DNA of 64,000 nucleotides from Mycobacterium dioxanotrophicus (GCF_002157835.1 NZ_CP020809.1:5146001-5210000); one strand, 5' to 3'; counted from the first letter of the stretch, positions 1 through 10,195 are shown. A program made the numbers and translations. Notes: generated from the letters alone by a model not told the origin.

Positions 1-364
1 ACGATGGGTGGGTCACCGCCGAACCGTAGATCTGGGCGACCAGGGCACGAAAGCGCGGATCGGCTGCCGTCCGGGCGGCGGCGGTGATGTTGTGCTTGAC
101 GAGCTGATGCGTTGGTGTGGCAGCGATCTCGTCATGGGTCGGCCAGGTGACGTCGGCGGTGACGAGTGTTTCGATCGCGTCGGCGACCAATGCCTCTTTC
201 GTCGACCATCGTCGATAGAGCGTCGGTTTCCCGACGCCGGCACGCTTGGCGATCTGTTCCATGCTCATCGCGGAAATGCCTTGCTCGATGAACAGGTCCA
301 GGGCGGCAGTGAGGATCGCGGTGTGGACAGCCGGGTCGCGGGGGCGTCCGCGGGCCGCGGTCAT
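1..364 (-). CDS. TetR-family transcriptional regulator, C-terminus cut by window edge
   Basis: The reading frame starts with ATG at 364 and runs off the window after about 121 residues. It begins with a GRPRDP arm and a typical TetR helix-turn-helix (EQIAKRAGVGKPTLYRRWSTK, about residues 37-57). The ligand-binding domain is only partly present. The start overlaps the stop of the upstream FAD monooxygenase as ATGA, so the two genes are translationally coupled. The family acts as ligand-released repressors, and a likely operator lies in the divergent promoter at 1873-1882. Its arm and HTH resemble the second TetR of this window (5925-6530). Confidence 0.9.
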   Translation of the reverse strand, partial: MTAARGRPRDPAVHTAILTAALDLFIEQGISAMSMEQIAKRAGVGKPTLYRRWSTKEALVADAIETLVTADVTWPTHDEIAATPTHQLVKHNITAAARTAADPRFRALVAQIYGSAVTHPS

Positions 365-1851
365 CGCACGCGCCCGGTGGCCAGCGCCCGGGTCAGCCAG
401 CTGTCGAGCTGCTCGGGATCCGTTCCGCGCCAGGCCAGATGGCCGTCGGGGCGGACGAGGTACACCTCAGATCGACCGGCCTGGTGCAGGATGGTCACCC
501 GATCGGCCAGATGAGCCCGCACGACGCCGCATGCTGCCGATTCGGTAGTGGAGATCAGCACCCAATGTCCGCGCAGCTGCGGGTAGAGCCGCACCGGGCT
601 GCCATCAGGTGCCGCGTACGTACCGTCCGGGACGCGGTCGCCGGGTCTGGGCTTGTCCGCCAAAGGAAGTGACCTTTCGGCCAGCGGACCCTTGCGGTAG
701 CTCACCCACAGCTGCGACGTCTGGTAGGTGATCCAGCGTTGCACGGCAGGCAGATTGAGTAGGGGCACCGCGATCCGGTCCCTGACGAACCGGCCCACCG
801 GCCGCTGGGTGATGTTCACCTTGGTGACCGCACTGGTACTGCGCAGCACGTCGGTGGCCAGTGGGCGACGTTCGGCCTCGTAACTGTCCAGCAGCGGTTG
901 TTCCGCCACTCCGTAGATCACCAAAGCCAACTTCCACGCGAGGTTTTCGGCATCGCCGAGCCCGGTCAGCATGCCCTGCCCGCCGAACGGCGCATGGGTG
1001 TGCGCGGCGTCGCCCGCGATGAGAACACGCCCTCGGCGGTAGGTGTCCGCCAGCCTGCGGTGCACGGTGAACATCGACAGCCACTCGGCGTCGGTCACCC
1101 GCACGGTCCGCCCGGTTCGCTCGGGCAGTAATCGTCGCAGCCGCTGCAGGATCTCATCGTCGGCCGCATCACCGGCCATATCGGGGTCGTAGGCGATGAT
1201 GCGCCAGATGCCGTCGGGCATCGGCATGGCCCCGACCATGCCGTCGGGGTGGATCCAGCCCGTGGTGCCCGACCGGTCGAGATCCCAGTCGAGTCGCACG
1301 TCGGCCAGCAGGAAGCGTTCGCTGAGTCGTACACCGGGGAAGCCGATCCCGGCGCGGCGCCGGGTGGTGCTGGCGGCACCGTCGCAGCCGACGAGCCAGG
1401 CCGCGCGGGCCGTCGTACCGTCTCCGAGGGTCGCCACGACACCGCCGGCGTCCTGCCGCAGCCCGCTCAGCGGGGTCGACCAGTCCACCGCACCGCCCAG
1501 CTCGGCGAGCCGGTCCCGCAGCGCAGCTTCAACGGTGGCCTGCGAGATGACCATCGGCGGTGCGGCTGAACGGATTCCGGGATCGCCGAACCGCACCCGC
1601 AGGACCGGTTTGTCTCCGAGGTAGGTGGTGATCCGCATGGCACGCACCGCCTGCTGGGGCAAGTCGCCGAGCGCTGCGATGCGGTCGAGTACCTCCGAGC
1701 CCCGCGCGTGCACGAAGTTGGCCCGCGATGTCGTCGCCGGCCCGTCGGCCTTGTCGACGATGCGCACCGGCACACCGTGGCTCAGCAAGCCGCAGGCCAA
1801 GGCCAGTCCGGTAGGGCCTGCGCCGGCGATGAGCACCTGCGAGTCAGCCAT
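361..1851 (-). CDS. FAD-dependent aromatic-type monooxygenase (PheA/MhpA/TfdB family)
   Basis: A class A flavoprotein hydroxylase of about 496 aa, predicted to use FAD and NAD(P)H to hydroxylate an unidentified, probably aromatic, substrate in the cytosol. Visible features are the N-terminal Rossmann GAGPTG (residues 10-15), the second FAD motif (VLIAGDAAHTHAPFGGQG, about 270-290), and a C-terminal thioredoxin-like region typical of phenol hydroxylase relatives. ATG at 1851 puts the GxGxxG at the usual distance; a GTG at 1860 is the alternative. It is the first gene of an operon with the TetR gene and diverges from the crotonase gene. The substrate cannot be told from sequence; rifampicin-monooxygenase-like enzymes share this fold. 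Confidence 0.85.
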   Translation of the reverse strand: MADSQVLIAGAGPTGLALACGLLSHGVPVRIVDKADGPATTSRANFVHARGSEVLDRIAALGDLPQQAVRAMRITTYLGDKPVLRVRFGDPGIRSAAPPMVISQATVEAALRDRLAELGGAVDWSTPLSGLRQDAGGVVATLGDGTTARAAWLVGCDGAASTTRRRAGIGFPGVRLSERFLLADVRLDWDLDRSGTTGWIHPDGMVGAMPMPDGIWRIIAYDPDMAGDAADDEILQRLRRLLPERTGRTVRVTDAEWLSMFTVHRRLADTYRRGRVLIAGDAAHTHAPFGGQGMLTGLGDAENLAWKLALVIYGVAEQPLLDSYEAERRPLATDVLRSTSAVTKVNITQRPVGRFVRDRIAVPLLNLPAVQRWITYQTSQLWVSYRKGPLAERSLPLADKPRPGDRVPDGTYAAPDGSPVRLYPQLRGHWVLISTTESAACGVVRAHLADRVTILHQAGRSEVYLVRPDGHLAWRGTDPEQLDSWLTRALATGRVR

Positions 1852-1872
1852 GATCCTCACTTCAATAACGAA

Positions 1873-1882
1873 ACGGTACCGT
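1873..1882. promoter_or_regulatory. Palindromic TetR operator candidate
   Basis: Perfect 10-bp palindrome ACGGTACCGT in an AT-rich stretch between the divergent monooxygenase and crotonase genes, followed by AATTA. Position and symmetry fit autoregulation by the TetR encoded at 1-364; binding itself is inferred. Confidence 0.55.
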
Positions 1883-1925
1883 AATTAAAATACACCCCGC
1901 CGGCGACGCCCGCTAGATTCAGTTC

Positions 1926-2699
1926 ATGGCGCCAGAGATCCTCACCTGCAGCGATCACGGTTCGGTCCGGATCCTCACAATGAATCGACCGGACGCGCGA
2001 AATGCATTGAGCCGTGCGCTCATCGAAGCCCTCTATGCCGCGCTCGACGCTGCCGACGCCGATGAACAGGTGCGGGCCGTGGTGCTGACCGGCGCTGATC
2101 CGGCGTTCTGCGCAGGCGTCGACCTCAAGGAGGCGCAATCACTCGGCACGGCGTACTTCGATGAATTCCGCGCCAACAACTGCATCACCCGCACCGGCGA
2201 GATGCGCACCCCGATCATCGGCGCGATCAACGGGGCGACCTTCACCGGCGGCCTCGAAATGGCGCTGGGCTGCGACTTTCTGATCGCCTCCGAGCGGGCG
2301 GTGTTCGCCGACACCCACGCCCGCGTCGGAATCCTGCCGGGCGGTGGGATGACCGCCCGACTGCCCCACCTCGTCGGCGCGGCGATGGCCCGTCGGTTGT
2401 CGATGACCGGCGAGGTACTCGACGCCGCGACGGCACTGCGGGTGGGACTGGTCACCGAGGTGGTCCAGCACGATCGGCTGCTGTCCCGCGCCTTGGAACT
2501 GGCCGGGCAGATCACCGAGGTGCCCGGCCCGGTCATGGCCGGCCTCAAAGAGATCTATGGCCGCGGGGCCACGACGGTCGTCGGACCCGCGCTGGCGGCC
2601 GAACAAGCTGTCAGTTCCGCCCAACAGCACGACTTCGACGCGCTCGGCGACCGATATCGCGCTGTGGCCCAACGCAACCGGGATCAGATCGAGAGTTAG
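1926..2699 (+). CDS. Enoyl-CoA hydratase/isomerase (crotonase) family protein
   Basis: A 257-aa crotonase-fold protein expected to act on an acyl-CoA thioester. The oxyanion-hole segment FCAGVDLKE and the GGLEMALGCD segment, holding the equivalent of the first catalytic Glu (Glu144 of rat hydratase), are present. The second Glu (Glu164, normally in QPE) is replaced: the segment reads THARVGILPG. This pattern occurs in many mycobacterial EchA paralogues, so simple hydratase activity is doubtful. The gene diverges from the FAD monooxygenase across a TetR-type operator and its stop overlaps the DUF2252 gene tail-to-tail. No Shine-Dalgarno is evident, so translation may be leaderless. Confidence 0.85.
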   Translation: MAPEILTCSDHGSVRILTMNRPDARNALSRALIEALYAALDAADADEQVRAVVLTGADPAFCAGVDLKEAQSLGTAYFDEFRANNCITRTGEMRTPIIGAINGATFTGGLEMALGCDFLIASERAVFADTHARVGILPGGGMTARLPHLVGAAMARRLSMTGEVLDAATALRVGLVTEVVQHDRLLSRALELAGQITEVPGPVMAGLKEIYGRGATTVVGPALAAEQAVSSAQQHDFDALGDRYRAVAQRNRDQIES

Positions 2700-4123
2700 A
2701 CGCCGCGCTCCACGGGCAGCAGTCCACGATCCACGGCGGCCACCAGAGCAGCATGGTCGGCCTCGGTCTGGTCGGCGTAACGCCGGGCGAACAGGCACAG
2801 CGCCTGGTCCACTCGGTCGGAGCAGCCCATGTAGCCGGCGATCATCGACGCACCACTCGTGCGGGCGTGGCCTTTCGCGAGCAATTGTCCGACGACCCCC
2901 GCGTAGTCGGTGAGTGCGGCCGCGTCGATGGCATCCAGGGGAATGGTGCCTTTCATGTTGCGGAACTGCCGCACGTAGTACTGCCGACCGTCCATGCTGG
3001 TCCAGCCCAGCAGCGGATCGCTGACGGTCTGCAGCGCCTGCTGATACTCCACCACCCGCTGCCCCTGGTGGGCGTGCCAGGCCGATTCGCCGTGCACATA
3101 CCGCGCGAGCACCGACCGGCGGGCCTGTTTGAGCTGCAGGAAGATCACGTCGTCAGCCGTCGAGCCTTCGAGCAGTGCCACATAGGCTCGCAATCCGACA
3201 CTGCCGACCCCGACCACCTTGTGCGCGACGTCGACCAGCGTGTACCCACCGAGCATGCGACGCCAGTGCGGGGCCAACGTGCACAGGTACTCGTCGAGCG
3301 CCTCGGCGAGCTGATCAGCGTCCGGTTCGGACAGCCGGGTGATCAGCGGGGGCTCCTCGACCAGCCGGCGTACTCCCGCGACCTCCTCGGTGAACCGGGG
3401 CAGGGCGCGGTCGCTCGTGCGGTTGCGGGCCCGCTTGGTGGCGCGGTTCACCTCGTCCTGCAGCTTGCCCCCAGCCTCGGCGGCCAGCTCGTCGGCGCCG
3501 ATCCGCTGGAACGACCGCGCGAACAGCGGTTGATCGGCCAGCCAGCGAATTTGCTTGCGGTAGGACGCAACACAGGCTTGCACCGAGGTGGCGCACTGCT
3601 CTTCACTGGCGCCGTTGTGCCGGCCCGCGACCCAGATGCTGGCCACCAACCGACGCAGATCCCATTCCCAGCCACCGGGATGGGCCTCGTCGAAATCGTT
3701 GAGATCGATGACCAGGTCCCGCTCCGGCGACGCGTAGAACCCGAAATTGCCCAGATGCGCGTCACCGCAGACGACCGGGTTGATGCCGGTGCTCGGAAGG
3801 TGCGCGACGTCCTCGGCCATGACCACCGCCGAACCACGGAGAAAGCCGTACGGCGACGCGACCATGCGACCGACCCGCACTGGGATGAGCCGATCGACGC
3901 GGCCCTCGTGGCTGATGGTGATCAACTGGACCGGGTCGGGTCGTCCGATGCGCAGATCCCAATCTGCCAGCGTGCGACGCGGAACTCGTTTCCGCAGCCC
4001 CTTACCGATCGCGTACCGCTCGGCACGCGACACCGGTCGGTGCCGCAGCGACTGGTAGGAGGTGCTGTCGACCTCGGCCAGCACAGTGTGGCCGCTGCCG
4101 TTGGTCCGTGAAGCGCTGATCAC
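2696..4123 (-). CDS. DUF2252 family protein
   Basis: A 475-aa protein with the hallmark DUF2252 core: VCGDAHLGNFGFY followed by DLNDFDEAHPGGWEWDLRR (about residues 115-155), which resembles the catalytic and metal-binding loops of kinase-like phosphotransferases. No substrate is known for the family. The start is GTG at 4123. It is the last gene of a closely packed minus-strand run (TetR, PIG-L deacetylase, alcohol dehydrogenase, DUF2252) with gaps of 16-33 bp, so co-transcription under the TetR is likely. Its end overlaps the crotonase stop by four bases. Confidence 0.85.
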   Translation of the reverse strand: MISASRTNGSGHTVLAEVDSTSYQSLRHRPVSRAERYAIGKGLRKRVPRRTLADWDLRIGRPDPVQLITISHEGRVDRLIPVRVGRMVASPYGFLRGSAVVMAEDVAHLPSTGINPVVCGDAHLGNFGFYASPERDLVIDLNDFDEAHPGGWEWDLRRLVASIWVAGRHNGASEEQCATSVQACVASYRKQIRWLADQPLFARSFQRIGADELAAEAGGKLQDEVNRATKRARNRTSDRALPRFTEEVAGVRRLVEEPPLITRLSEPDADQLAEALDEYLCTLAPHWRRMLGGYTLVDVAHKVVGVGSVGLRAYVALLEGSTADDVIFLQLKQARRSVLARYVHGESAWHAHQGQRVVEYQQALQTVSDPLLGWTSMDGRQYYVRQFRNMKGTIPLDAIDAAALTDYAGVVGQLLAKGHARTSGASMIAGYMGCSDRVDQALCLFARRYADQTEADHAALVAAVDRGLLPVERGV

Positions 4124-4139
4124 AGGCTGATGGTACGAC

Positions 4140-5186
4140 TCACCGTGTACGGCCGGGTTCGATGATGGTCATCCCGGGGCCCGTCGGTGCGTCCATGGCG
4201 GCCAGCGCCGCACCCGCCTCGTCGAGTCCCACCACCCGGGTCACCAACCGTTCCGGGTCCAGCGCGCCGGTTGCGAGGAGTGCGAGCATCGCCGGATAGT
4301 CCACGGCGGGCATGCCGTGCGAGCCGAGGACCGCGAGCTCTTGGGCGATCACGCGATCCATGGGCAGGGCGGTCTGCGCCGCGTCGCCGAGCAGCAAACC
4401 CACCTGGACATGCCGACCGCGACGGCGCAGTGCGGACACCGAGGTCGCCGCGACGGCGGGGTGGCCGATGGCGTCGACTCCGATGTGCGCACCTCCCCCG
4501 GTGCGATGGATGACTTCGGTTGCGACATCGTCGATCTCAGAGCCGTCGATCAGTACGTCGGCGCCGAGTGCACCGGCCGTGGCGAGGGCTTCTGGGCTGC
4601 GGTCGACGGCAACGACGTTGGCGCCGAACGCTTTCGCGATCATCACCGCCGACAGGCCGACGCCCCCGCAGCCATGGATCGCGACCCACTGACCGGCCTG
4701 TACCGCGCCATGGGTGACCACGGCACGAAACGACGTGGCGAACCGGCATCCCAGTGCCGCCGCCGCGACGAACGAAACCGTATCCGGCAGCCGCACCAGG
4801 TTGGTCTGCGCGCGTGGCACAGCCACCCGCTGAGCGAAGGATCCCGGCAGGGTGAAGCCGGGCTGCAGTTGGTCGGGGCACACCTGCGCGTCGCCGGCCA
4901 CGCAGAACTCACACCGCCCACAACCCAGCACGAACGGCACCGTGACGCGGTCTCCGACCTGCCAGCCGGTGACATCCGCGCCGATCGCAGCGATCGTCCC
5001 GGCGAACTCGTGTCCAGGGATGATGGGCAGTTCGACTGGATCGTGACCGCGCCAGGCATGCCAGTCCGAACGGCACACGCCGGTGGCGGCCACTTCGACG
5101 ACTACACCGTCGGGAGGGCATTCGGGAGCGCCGACATCGACAACTGCAGGCAGCACTCCGACCTCGGGATACACCACGGCTCGCAC
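4140..5186 (-). CDS. Zinc-dependent alcohol dehydrogenase (MDR family)
   Basis: A 348-aa medium-chain dehydrogenase, predicted to oxidise an alcohol with NAD(P)+ in the cytosol. The catalytic zinc site (GVCRSDWHAW with Cys, then GHEFAG) is complete. The structural zinc lobe has four Cys (CGRCEFCVAGDAQVC), and the Rossmann motif is GCGGVG. The start is GTG at 5186. It sits 30 bp after the PIG-L gene and 16 bp before the DUF2252 gene in the same direction. The substrate is unknown. Confidence 0.88.
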   Translation of the reverse strand: MRAVVYPEVGVLPAVVDVGAPECPPDGVVVEVAATGVCRSDWHAWRGHDPVELPIIPGHEFAGTIAAIGADVTGWQVGDRVTVPFVLGCGRCEFCVAGDAQVCPDQLQPGFTLPGSFAQRVAVPRAQTNLVRLPDTVSFVAAAALGCRFATSFRAVVTHGAVQAGQWVAIHGCGGVGLSAVMIAKAFGANVVAVDRSPEALATAGALGADVLIDGSEIDDVATEVIHRTGGGAHIGVDAIGHPAVAATSVSALRRRGRHVQVGLLLGDAAQTALPMDRVIAQELAVLGSHGMPAVDYPAMLALLATGALDPERLVTRVVGLDEAGAALAAMDAPTGPGMTIIEPGRTR

Positions 5187-5216
5187 ACGTCGATGGTAGG
5201 CGGGCCGGGCCCTCGC

Positions 5217-5891
5217 TCAGTGGTGTCGCTTGAGAATGAAATCCACGGCGCGTCCGCCGACCGCCTCCCGCACCGGGGTCGTCATCTCCACCTGGCGGCG
5301 GGCCTGTTCGACGACGGGCGTGTGCGGGTCGAGCACAGACAGGTAAACCTCATGGGCAGCAAGCGATTCGACCGCCCGCTCGGTGTAACCGTCCACCGCC
5401 TCGCAGTGCGTCGGCTCGGGCCCGTTCTCGAACAGCCAGGCCGGCGGCTCGACCAAACTATCAAACGCCGCCGCGACCGCGTGCGAGAACTCGATGTGGT
5501 CCCGCTGGTTGGGCGCGTCGGGCGCCCAACTCGCGCCGCTGTAGATGGTGACGACGACGTCGGGGTGCAAGGACGCCACGGTCGTGGCGATCTTGGCGCG
5601 CAGCTCGGGGGTGTCACGAATGTCGCTGTCCGGAAAGTCCCAGAACGCCACGTCACTGACCCCGACCAGAGCCGCCGACCGGCGCTGCTCCACTTCCCGT
5701 AACGGTCCGGTCTGCTCGGGCGGCATGCCGGCGATCCCCCGCTCGCCACGGGAGGCCAGGGCGTAATGCACGGTCTTGCCGGAATCAGTCCACTTGGCGA
5801 CGGCCGCGCCGATGCCGTACTCGGGATCGTCCGGGTGAGGCACCAGCACGAGTGCGATCTGCCAGTCCGTGGGGAACGGTTGCTCGCTCAT
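5217..5891 (-). CDS. PIG-L/LmbE family deacetylase
   Basis: A 224-aa zinc-dependent N-deacetylase-like protein. The metal-binding HPDD motif (VPHPDDPEYG, residues 17-26) and the downstream RDHIEFSHAV with its His ligand are visible. Mycobacterial relatives include MshB (mycothiol synthesis) and Mca (mycothiol-conjugate amidase), but this protein is shorter than those. It is therefore best called a generic PIG-L deacetylase of unknown substrate. It lies 33 bp downstream of a TetR gene and 30 bp upstream of the alcohol dehydrogenase in one likely operon. Confidence 0.85.
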   Translation of the reverse strand: MSEQPFPTDWQIALVLVPHPDDPEYGIGAAVAKWTDSGKTVHYALASRGERGIAGMPPEQTGPLREVEQRRSAALVGVSDVAFWDFPDSDIRDTPELRAKIATTVASLHPDVVVTIYSGASWAPDAPNQRDHIEFSHAVAAAFDSLVEPPAWLFENGPEPTHCEAVDGYTERAVESLAAHEVYLSVLDPHTPVVEQARRQVEMTTPVREAVGGRAVDFILKRHH

Positions 5892-5924
5892 GATCCCAGT
5901 GTCGGTCTTTGACGACGGTTCATG

Positions 5925-6530
5925 TCAACCGATCGTCACACCGTGCACCACGATCGCGGTGGTCTGGGCCACCCATTCGTCATCGAGGTCGCTGCCCGGC
6001 CACAACAGCATTCTCAGCATGGTCGCCCCGCCGATGATCTCCACGAGCCGGTCCGGGTCGACGTCGGCGTGCACCTCACCGCGGGTGATGCCGTCGTCCA
6101 CCCGGTCGCGCACCGCCGCGAACATCCCGGTGAAGCGGGCCATCACCCGTGCGTTGAGCTCGGGGTCGGCGGCCACGTCGGCGACCAGCCCGGGCAGAGC
6201 GGCACGCACCACCGGGCTGGTGAACACGTCGCGTGCGGCGCTGATCATGGCGCGCACGTCGGCGGCGACGTCGCCTGCCGGGGTGGCCAGCGCGCTCGGC
6301 GCCGCGGGGAACGCGGCCTCGTGCACGAGCTCGGCTTTGCTCGACCACCTCCGGTAGAGCGCCGTCTTGGTGGTCTTTGCGCGTTCGGCGACGGCGGCCA
6401 TGGTGACGGCCGAATAACCGATTTCCACAAGCAGATCCGCGGTGGCGCGCAGTATGGCAGCGTCGATGCGCGGGTCGCGGGGGCGCCCGGCGCCCGAAAC
6501 CTTGCCATTCGAAGACGGGTCTGCTTTCAT
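5925..6530 (-). CDS. TetR-family transcriptional regulator
   Basis: A 201-aa TetR repressor. The N-terminal arm GRPRDP precedes a helix-turn-helix ending TKTALYRRWSSKAELV; the C-terminal part is the variable ligand-binding domain. ATG at 6530 is chosen because it sits just ahead of the conserved arm and leaves a 44-bp divergent intergenic region to the phosphotransferase gene; the open frame further upstream would run into that gene. It heads the PIG-L/alcohol dehydrogenase/DUF2252 run and probably controls both directions from the dyad at 6532-6550. Confidence 0.9.
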   Translation of the reverse strand: MKADPSSNGKVSGAGRPRDPRIDAAILRATADLLVEIGYSAVTMAAVAERAKTTKTALYRRWSSKAELVHEAAFPAAPSALATPAGDVAADVRAMISAARDVFTSPVVRAALPGLVADVAADPELNARVMARFTGMFAAVRDRVDDGITRGEVHADVDPDRLVEIIGGATMLRMLLWPGSDLDDEWVAQTTAIVVHGVTIG

Positions 6531-6531
6531 A

Positions 6532-7713
<1,182 letters not shown>

Positions 7714-7714
<1 letters not shown>

Positions 7715-8883
7715 TGCTCGGCCCCATGGACGAATTCCCGGTACACCAGGTCCCCCAGCCCATCGCCTGGCCCGGGTCGTCGGACCGGAATTTCTACGAC
7801 CGCTCGTACTTCAACGCCCACGACCGCACCGGCGACATCTTCGTCATCACCGGCATCGGCTATTACCCCAACCTCGGGGTGAAGGACGCCTACCTGCTGG
7901 TCCGCCGCCGCGGCAGCGGCAAATTCGGCGGGGGCCGCGGCAGCGGCAAATTTGGCGGGAGTGGTGACACCCAGACCGCCGTCCATCTGTCCGACGCCAT
8001 CGACCAGGACCGGCTGCATCAGCACGTGCTCGGCTATCGCGTCGAGGTCACCGAGCCTCTGCAGCAGGTGCGCATCGTGCTCGACGAAACCCACGGTATC
8101 GCAGCGGATCTCACCTGGAACGGGCTGTTCGACGTCGTCCAGGAGCAGCCGCATCTGATGCGGCAGGGCAACCGGGTCACCCTCGACGCTCAGCGGTTCG
8201 CCCAATTGGGTTCGTGGACCGGTCATCTGGAGATCGACGGGGAGCACATCGCCGTCGACCCGGCAACGTGGATCGGCTCTCGGGACCGCTCGTGGGGAAT
8301 CCGCCCGATCGGCGAGGCCGAGCCGGCAGGCCGTCCCGCCGACCCGCCGTTCGAGGGCATGTGGTGGCTCTACGTACCGATCGCGTTCGACGAGTTCTCG
8401 ATCGTCATCATCATCCAAGAGGAACCCAACGGATTCCGCTCGCTCAACGACTGCACGCGGATCTGGAAGGACGGCCGCGTCGAACAACTCGGCTGGCCGC
8501 GCGTGAAGATCCACTACCGCTCGGGCACCCGCATCCCGACCGGGGCGACCATCGACGCCACGGCTCTCGACGGCTCGCCGGTGCGATTCGACGTGGAATC
8601 CAAGCTGCCCGTGCCGATTCACGTGGGCGGCGGCTACGGCGGTGACGTCGACTGGCTGCACGGCATGTGGAAAGGCGACCGGTTCACCGAACGGCTCACC
8701 TACGACATGACCGATCCCGCGATCATCGGCAGGGCCGCGTTCGGCGTGATCGACCACGTCGGCCGCGCAGTGTGCACCGAGGGCAACGGTGCACCCGTGC
8801 AGGGCTGGGGCCTGTTCGAGCATGGTGCGCTGGGCCGTCACGACCCGTCAGGTTTCAAGGACTGGCTGACGGTCGCCCCCTAA
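7714..8883 (+). CDS. Conserved protein of unknown function (possibly DUF7064/DUF7065 type)
   Basis: A 389-aa protein without signal peptide or membrane segment, rich in beta-strand-like stretches and Trp/Tyr. I do not recognise a catalytic motif. It is translationally coupled to the phosphotransferase gene, a pairing I associate with mycobacterial lipid or steroid catabolic loci, so a role in the same pathway is inferred. One oddity is a glycine-rich insert made of two 9-residue copies (RGSGKFGGG-type, about residues 66-83), encoded by a 27-bp tandem repeat between AYLLVRR and GDTQTAV. It looks like a recent in-frame insertion in a surface loop. Confidence 0.7.
7908..7961 (+). repeat. 27-bp in-frame tandem repeat, two copies
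   Basis: Two adjacent 27-bp copies (7908-7934 and 7935-7961) differ at two positions. Each begins CCGCGGCAGCGGCAAATT. They encode a 9-residue Gly/Ser/Lys/Phe unit inside the 7714-8883 gene. Confidence 0.85.
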
Positions 8884-8901
8884 TCCCCTTTTACCGCGAG
8901 T

Positions 8902-8974
8902 TTCTCCCGCGAGCAGACACGGCGGTCCGCGAAACGCGGCGTGTCGCGGACCGCCGTGTCTGCTCGCGGGAGAA
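8902..8974. terminator. Long perfect stem-loop between convergent genes
   Basis: Arms 8902-8932 and 8944-8974 are exact reverse complements (31 bp) around an 11-nt loop. It lies between the tails of the unknown gene (+) and the DUF4345 gene (-), so it can terminate both. There is no T-tract. Its core GCAGACAC also occurs in the stem-loop at 10137-10195. Confidence 0.75.
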
Positions 8975-8985
8975 GCGCGGGGGAA

Positions 8986-9345
8986 CTAGGCCACCGAGAT
9001 CATGCCGCCGGCCGCGGCGGCCTCGACCAGGCAATAGAACCAGTTGGGATAGAACGAGGTTGGTCCGTCGATCAGCCCGGAGATGATGCGGCCCAGGGCC
9101 ATTCCTGCCAGGGCGGCGGCCACGGTGATGATGATCCCGGTGCGCAGTTGCCCTGGCGTGACGGCGGCGTAGCCGAGGATGGCCGCCATCGCCAGCCCGA
9201 ATCCGCCGTAGACCGCTCGCACCTCGGCGCGGGCAGTGGCTTCGCCGGGCACCAGCCCGAACGGGCGCAGCAGCAATGCCGGGGCGGCGAGGGCGTAGAG
9301 CCCCATCCCTGCGAAGAACACGCCGACAGCGACGATCATGACCAC
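8986..9345 (-). CDS. Small DUF4345-like integral membrane protein
   Basis: About 119 aa with four predicted hydrophobic helices (VGVFFAGMGLYALAAPALLL, a second around AVYGGFGLAMAAILGYAAV, and two more towards the C-terminus), matching the DUF4345 family. GTG at 9345 is chosen because AGGAGG (9351-9356) lies five bases upstream; ATG at 9339 is also possible. The open frame extends further upstream but would overlap the divergent AraC gene. No function is known. Confidence 0.75.
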   Translation of the reverse strand: MVMIVAVGVFFAGMGLYALAAPALLLRPFGLVPGEATARAEVRAVYGGFGLAMAAILGYAAVTPGQLRTGIIITVAAALAGMALGRIISGLIDGPTSFYPNWFYCLVEAAAAGGMISVA

Positions 9346-9380
9346 GGTAGCCTCCTGTTCAGAACGATCAGGAGTAGAGC

Positions 9381-10136
9381 ATGGTGTCCGATGCAGCTGC
9401 CGCGCTTCCACAAACCTGCTGTCCGACGGTGTGGTTGTGGCCAGGGCACGCGCTCTACGCCGGGCCGGGGCTTGGTCTGCAACCCCATTCCGGCTCGGTG
9501 TGGTGCCTGGCAGTCGGGGTTGACGCGCCACTGACCGTCACGGCTGCGGGCATCGCCATCGTCGCCCGCAGCGTGCTGATTCCGCCGCGGCTGACTCATC
9601 ACTTGTCAATGGACGGGGTGGTGGTGTCGTGCTACCTCGATCCAGGCTCGCCGCGCACCGCGTCGTGCCGGCGGCAGTTCGCCGAATTCCGCGGCCCCGT
9701 CGGCGTGGATCACCTTGATCAGCAGGCTCTCACAGTGGCTCCACATGACGACGCATCCGCTCTCCGCTGGCTCGACGTGGCGGCTCCGGAGATACCGCAC
9801 CAAATCGATCCACGGATTGCACTGGTGGCCAAGCAGATTCGTGACGATCCGACCCGCGCGAGGTCAGCCCGCGAGTTGGCAGCGGCCGCGGGGCTGTCCG
9901 ATTCGCGCTTTCTGCACCTGTTCCGTCGCGAGGTCGGCACCAGCCTGCGGCGTTACCGGATGTGGAGTCGGCTGGTGTTGGCGGGTAGGGGCCTCGCGGC
10001 CGGTCAGAATCTGACCACGTCGGCCGTCGACTCCGGTTTCGCCAGCCCGTCGCATCTGGCGGACAGCTTCAAGACCACGTTCGGGCTGTCGGCGACACGG
10101 CTGCTACAGACCGGACTACGCATCCGCACGCCCTGA
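9381..10136 (+). CDS. AraC-family transcriptional regulator
   Basis: A 251-aa protein. The C-terminal third carries two helix-turn-helices of the AraC type: ARELAAAAGLSDSRFLHLF then TTSAVDSGFASPSHLADSFK, ending in TTFGLSATRLL. The N-terminal part is a poorly conserved cupin-like sensor. It diverges from the DUF4345 gene over a short promoter region and is a plausible regulator of it. The inducer is unknown. Confidence 0.88.
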   Translation: MVSDAAAALPQTCCPTVWLWPGHALYAGPGLGLQPHSGSVWCLAVGVDAPLTVTAAGIAIVARSVLIPPRLTHHLSMDGVVVSCYLDPGSPRTASCRRQFAEFRGPVGVDHLDQQALTVAPHDDASALRWLDVAAPEIPHQIDPRIALVAKQIRDDPTRARSARELAAAAGLSDSRFLHLFRREVGTSLRRYRMWSRLVLAGRGLAAGQNLTTSAVDSGFASPSHLADSFKTTFGLSATRLLQTGLRIRTP

Positions 10137-10195
10137 CGAGCGTGCGCAAAGTGCCGAGGAAACACGGCGTGTCGGAGGGCAGACACGCACGGTCG
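10137..10195. terminator. Imperfect stem-loop between convergent genes
   Basis: Outer arms 10137-10146 and 10186-10195 pair over 9 of 10 positions around a 39-nt loop. It sits between the AraC gene end and the monooxygenase end and contains GCAGACAC, shared with the 8902-8974 stem-loop. Confidence 0.5.
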
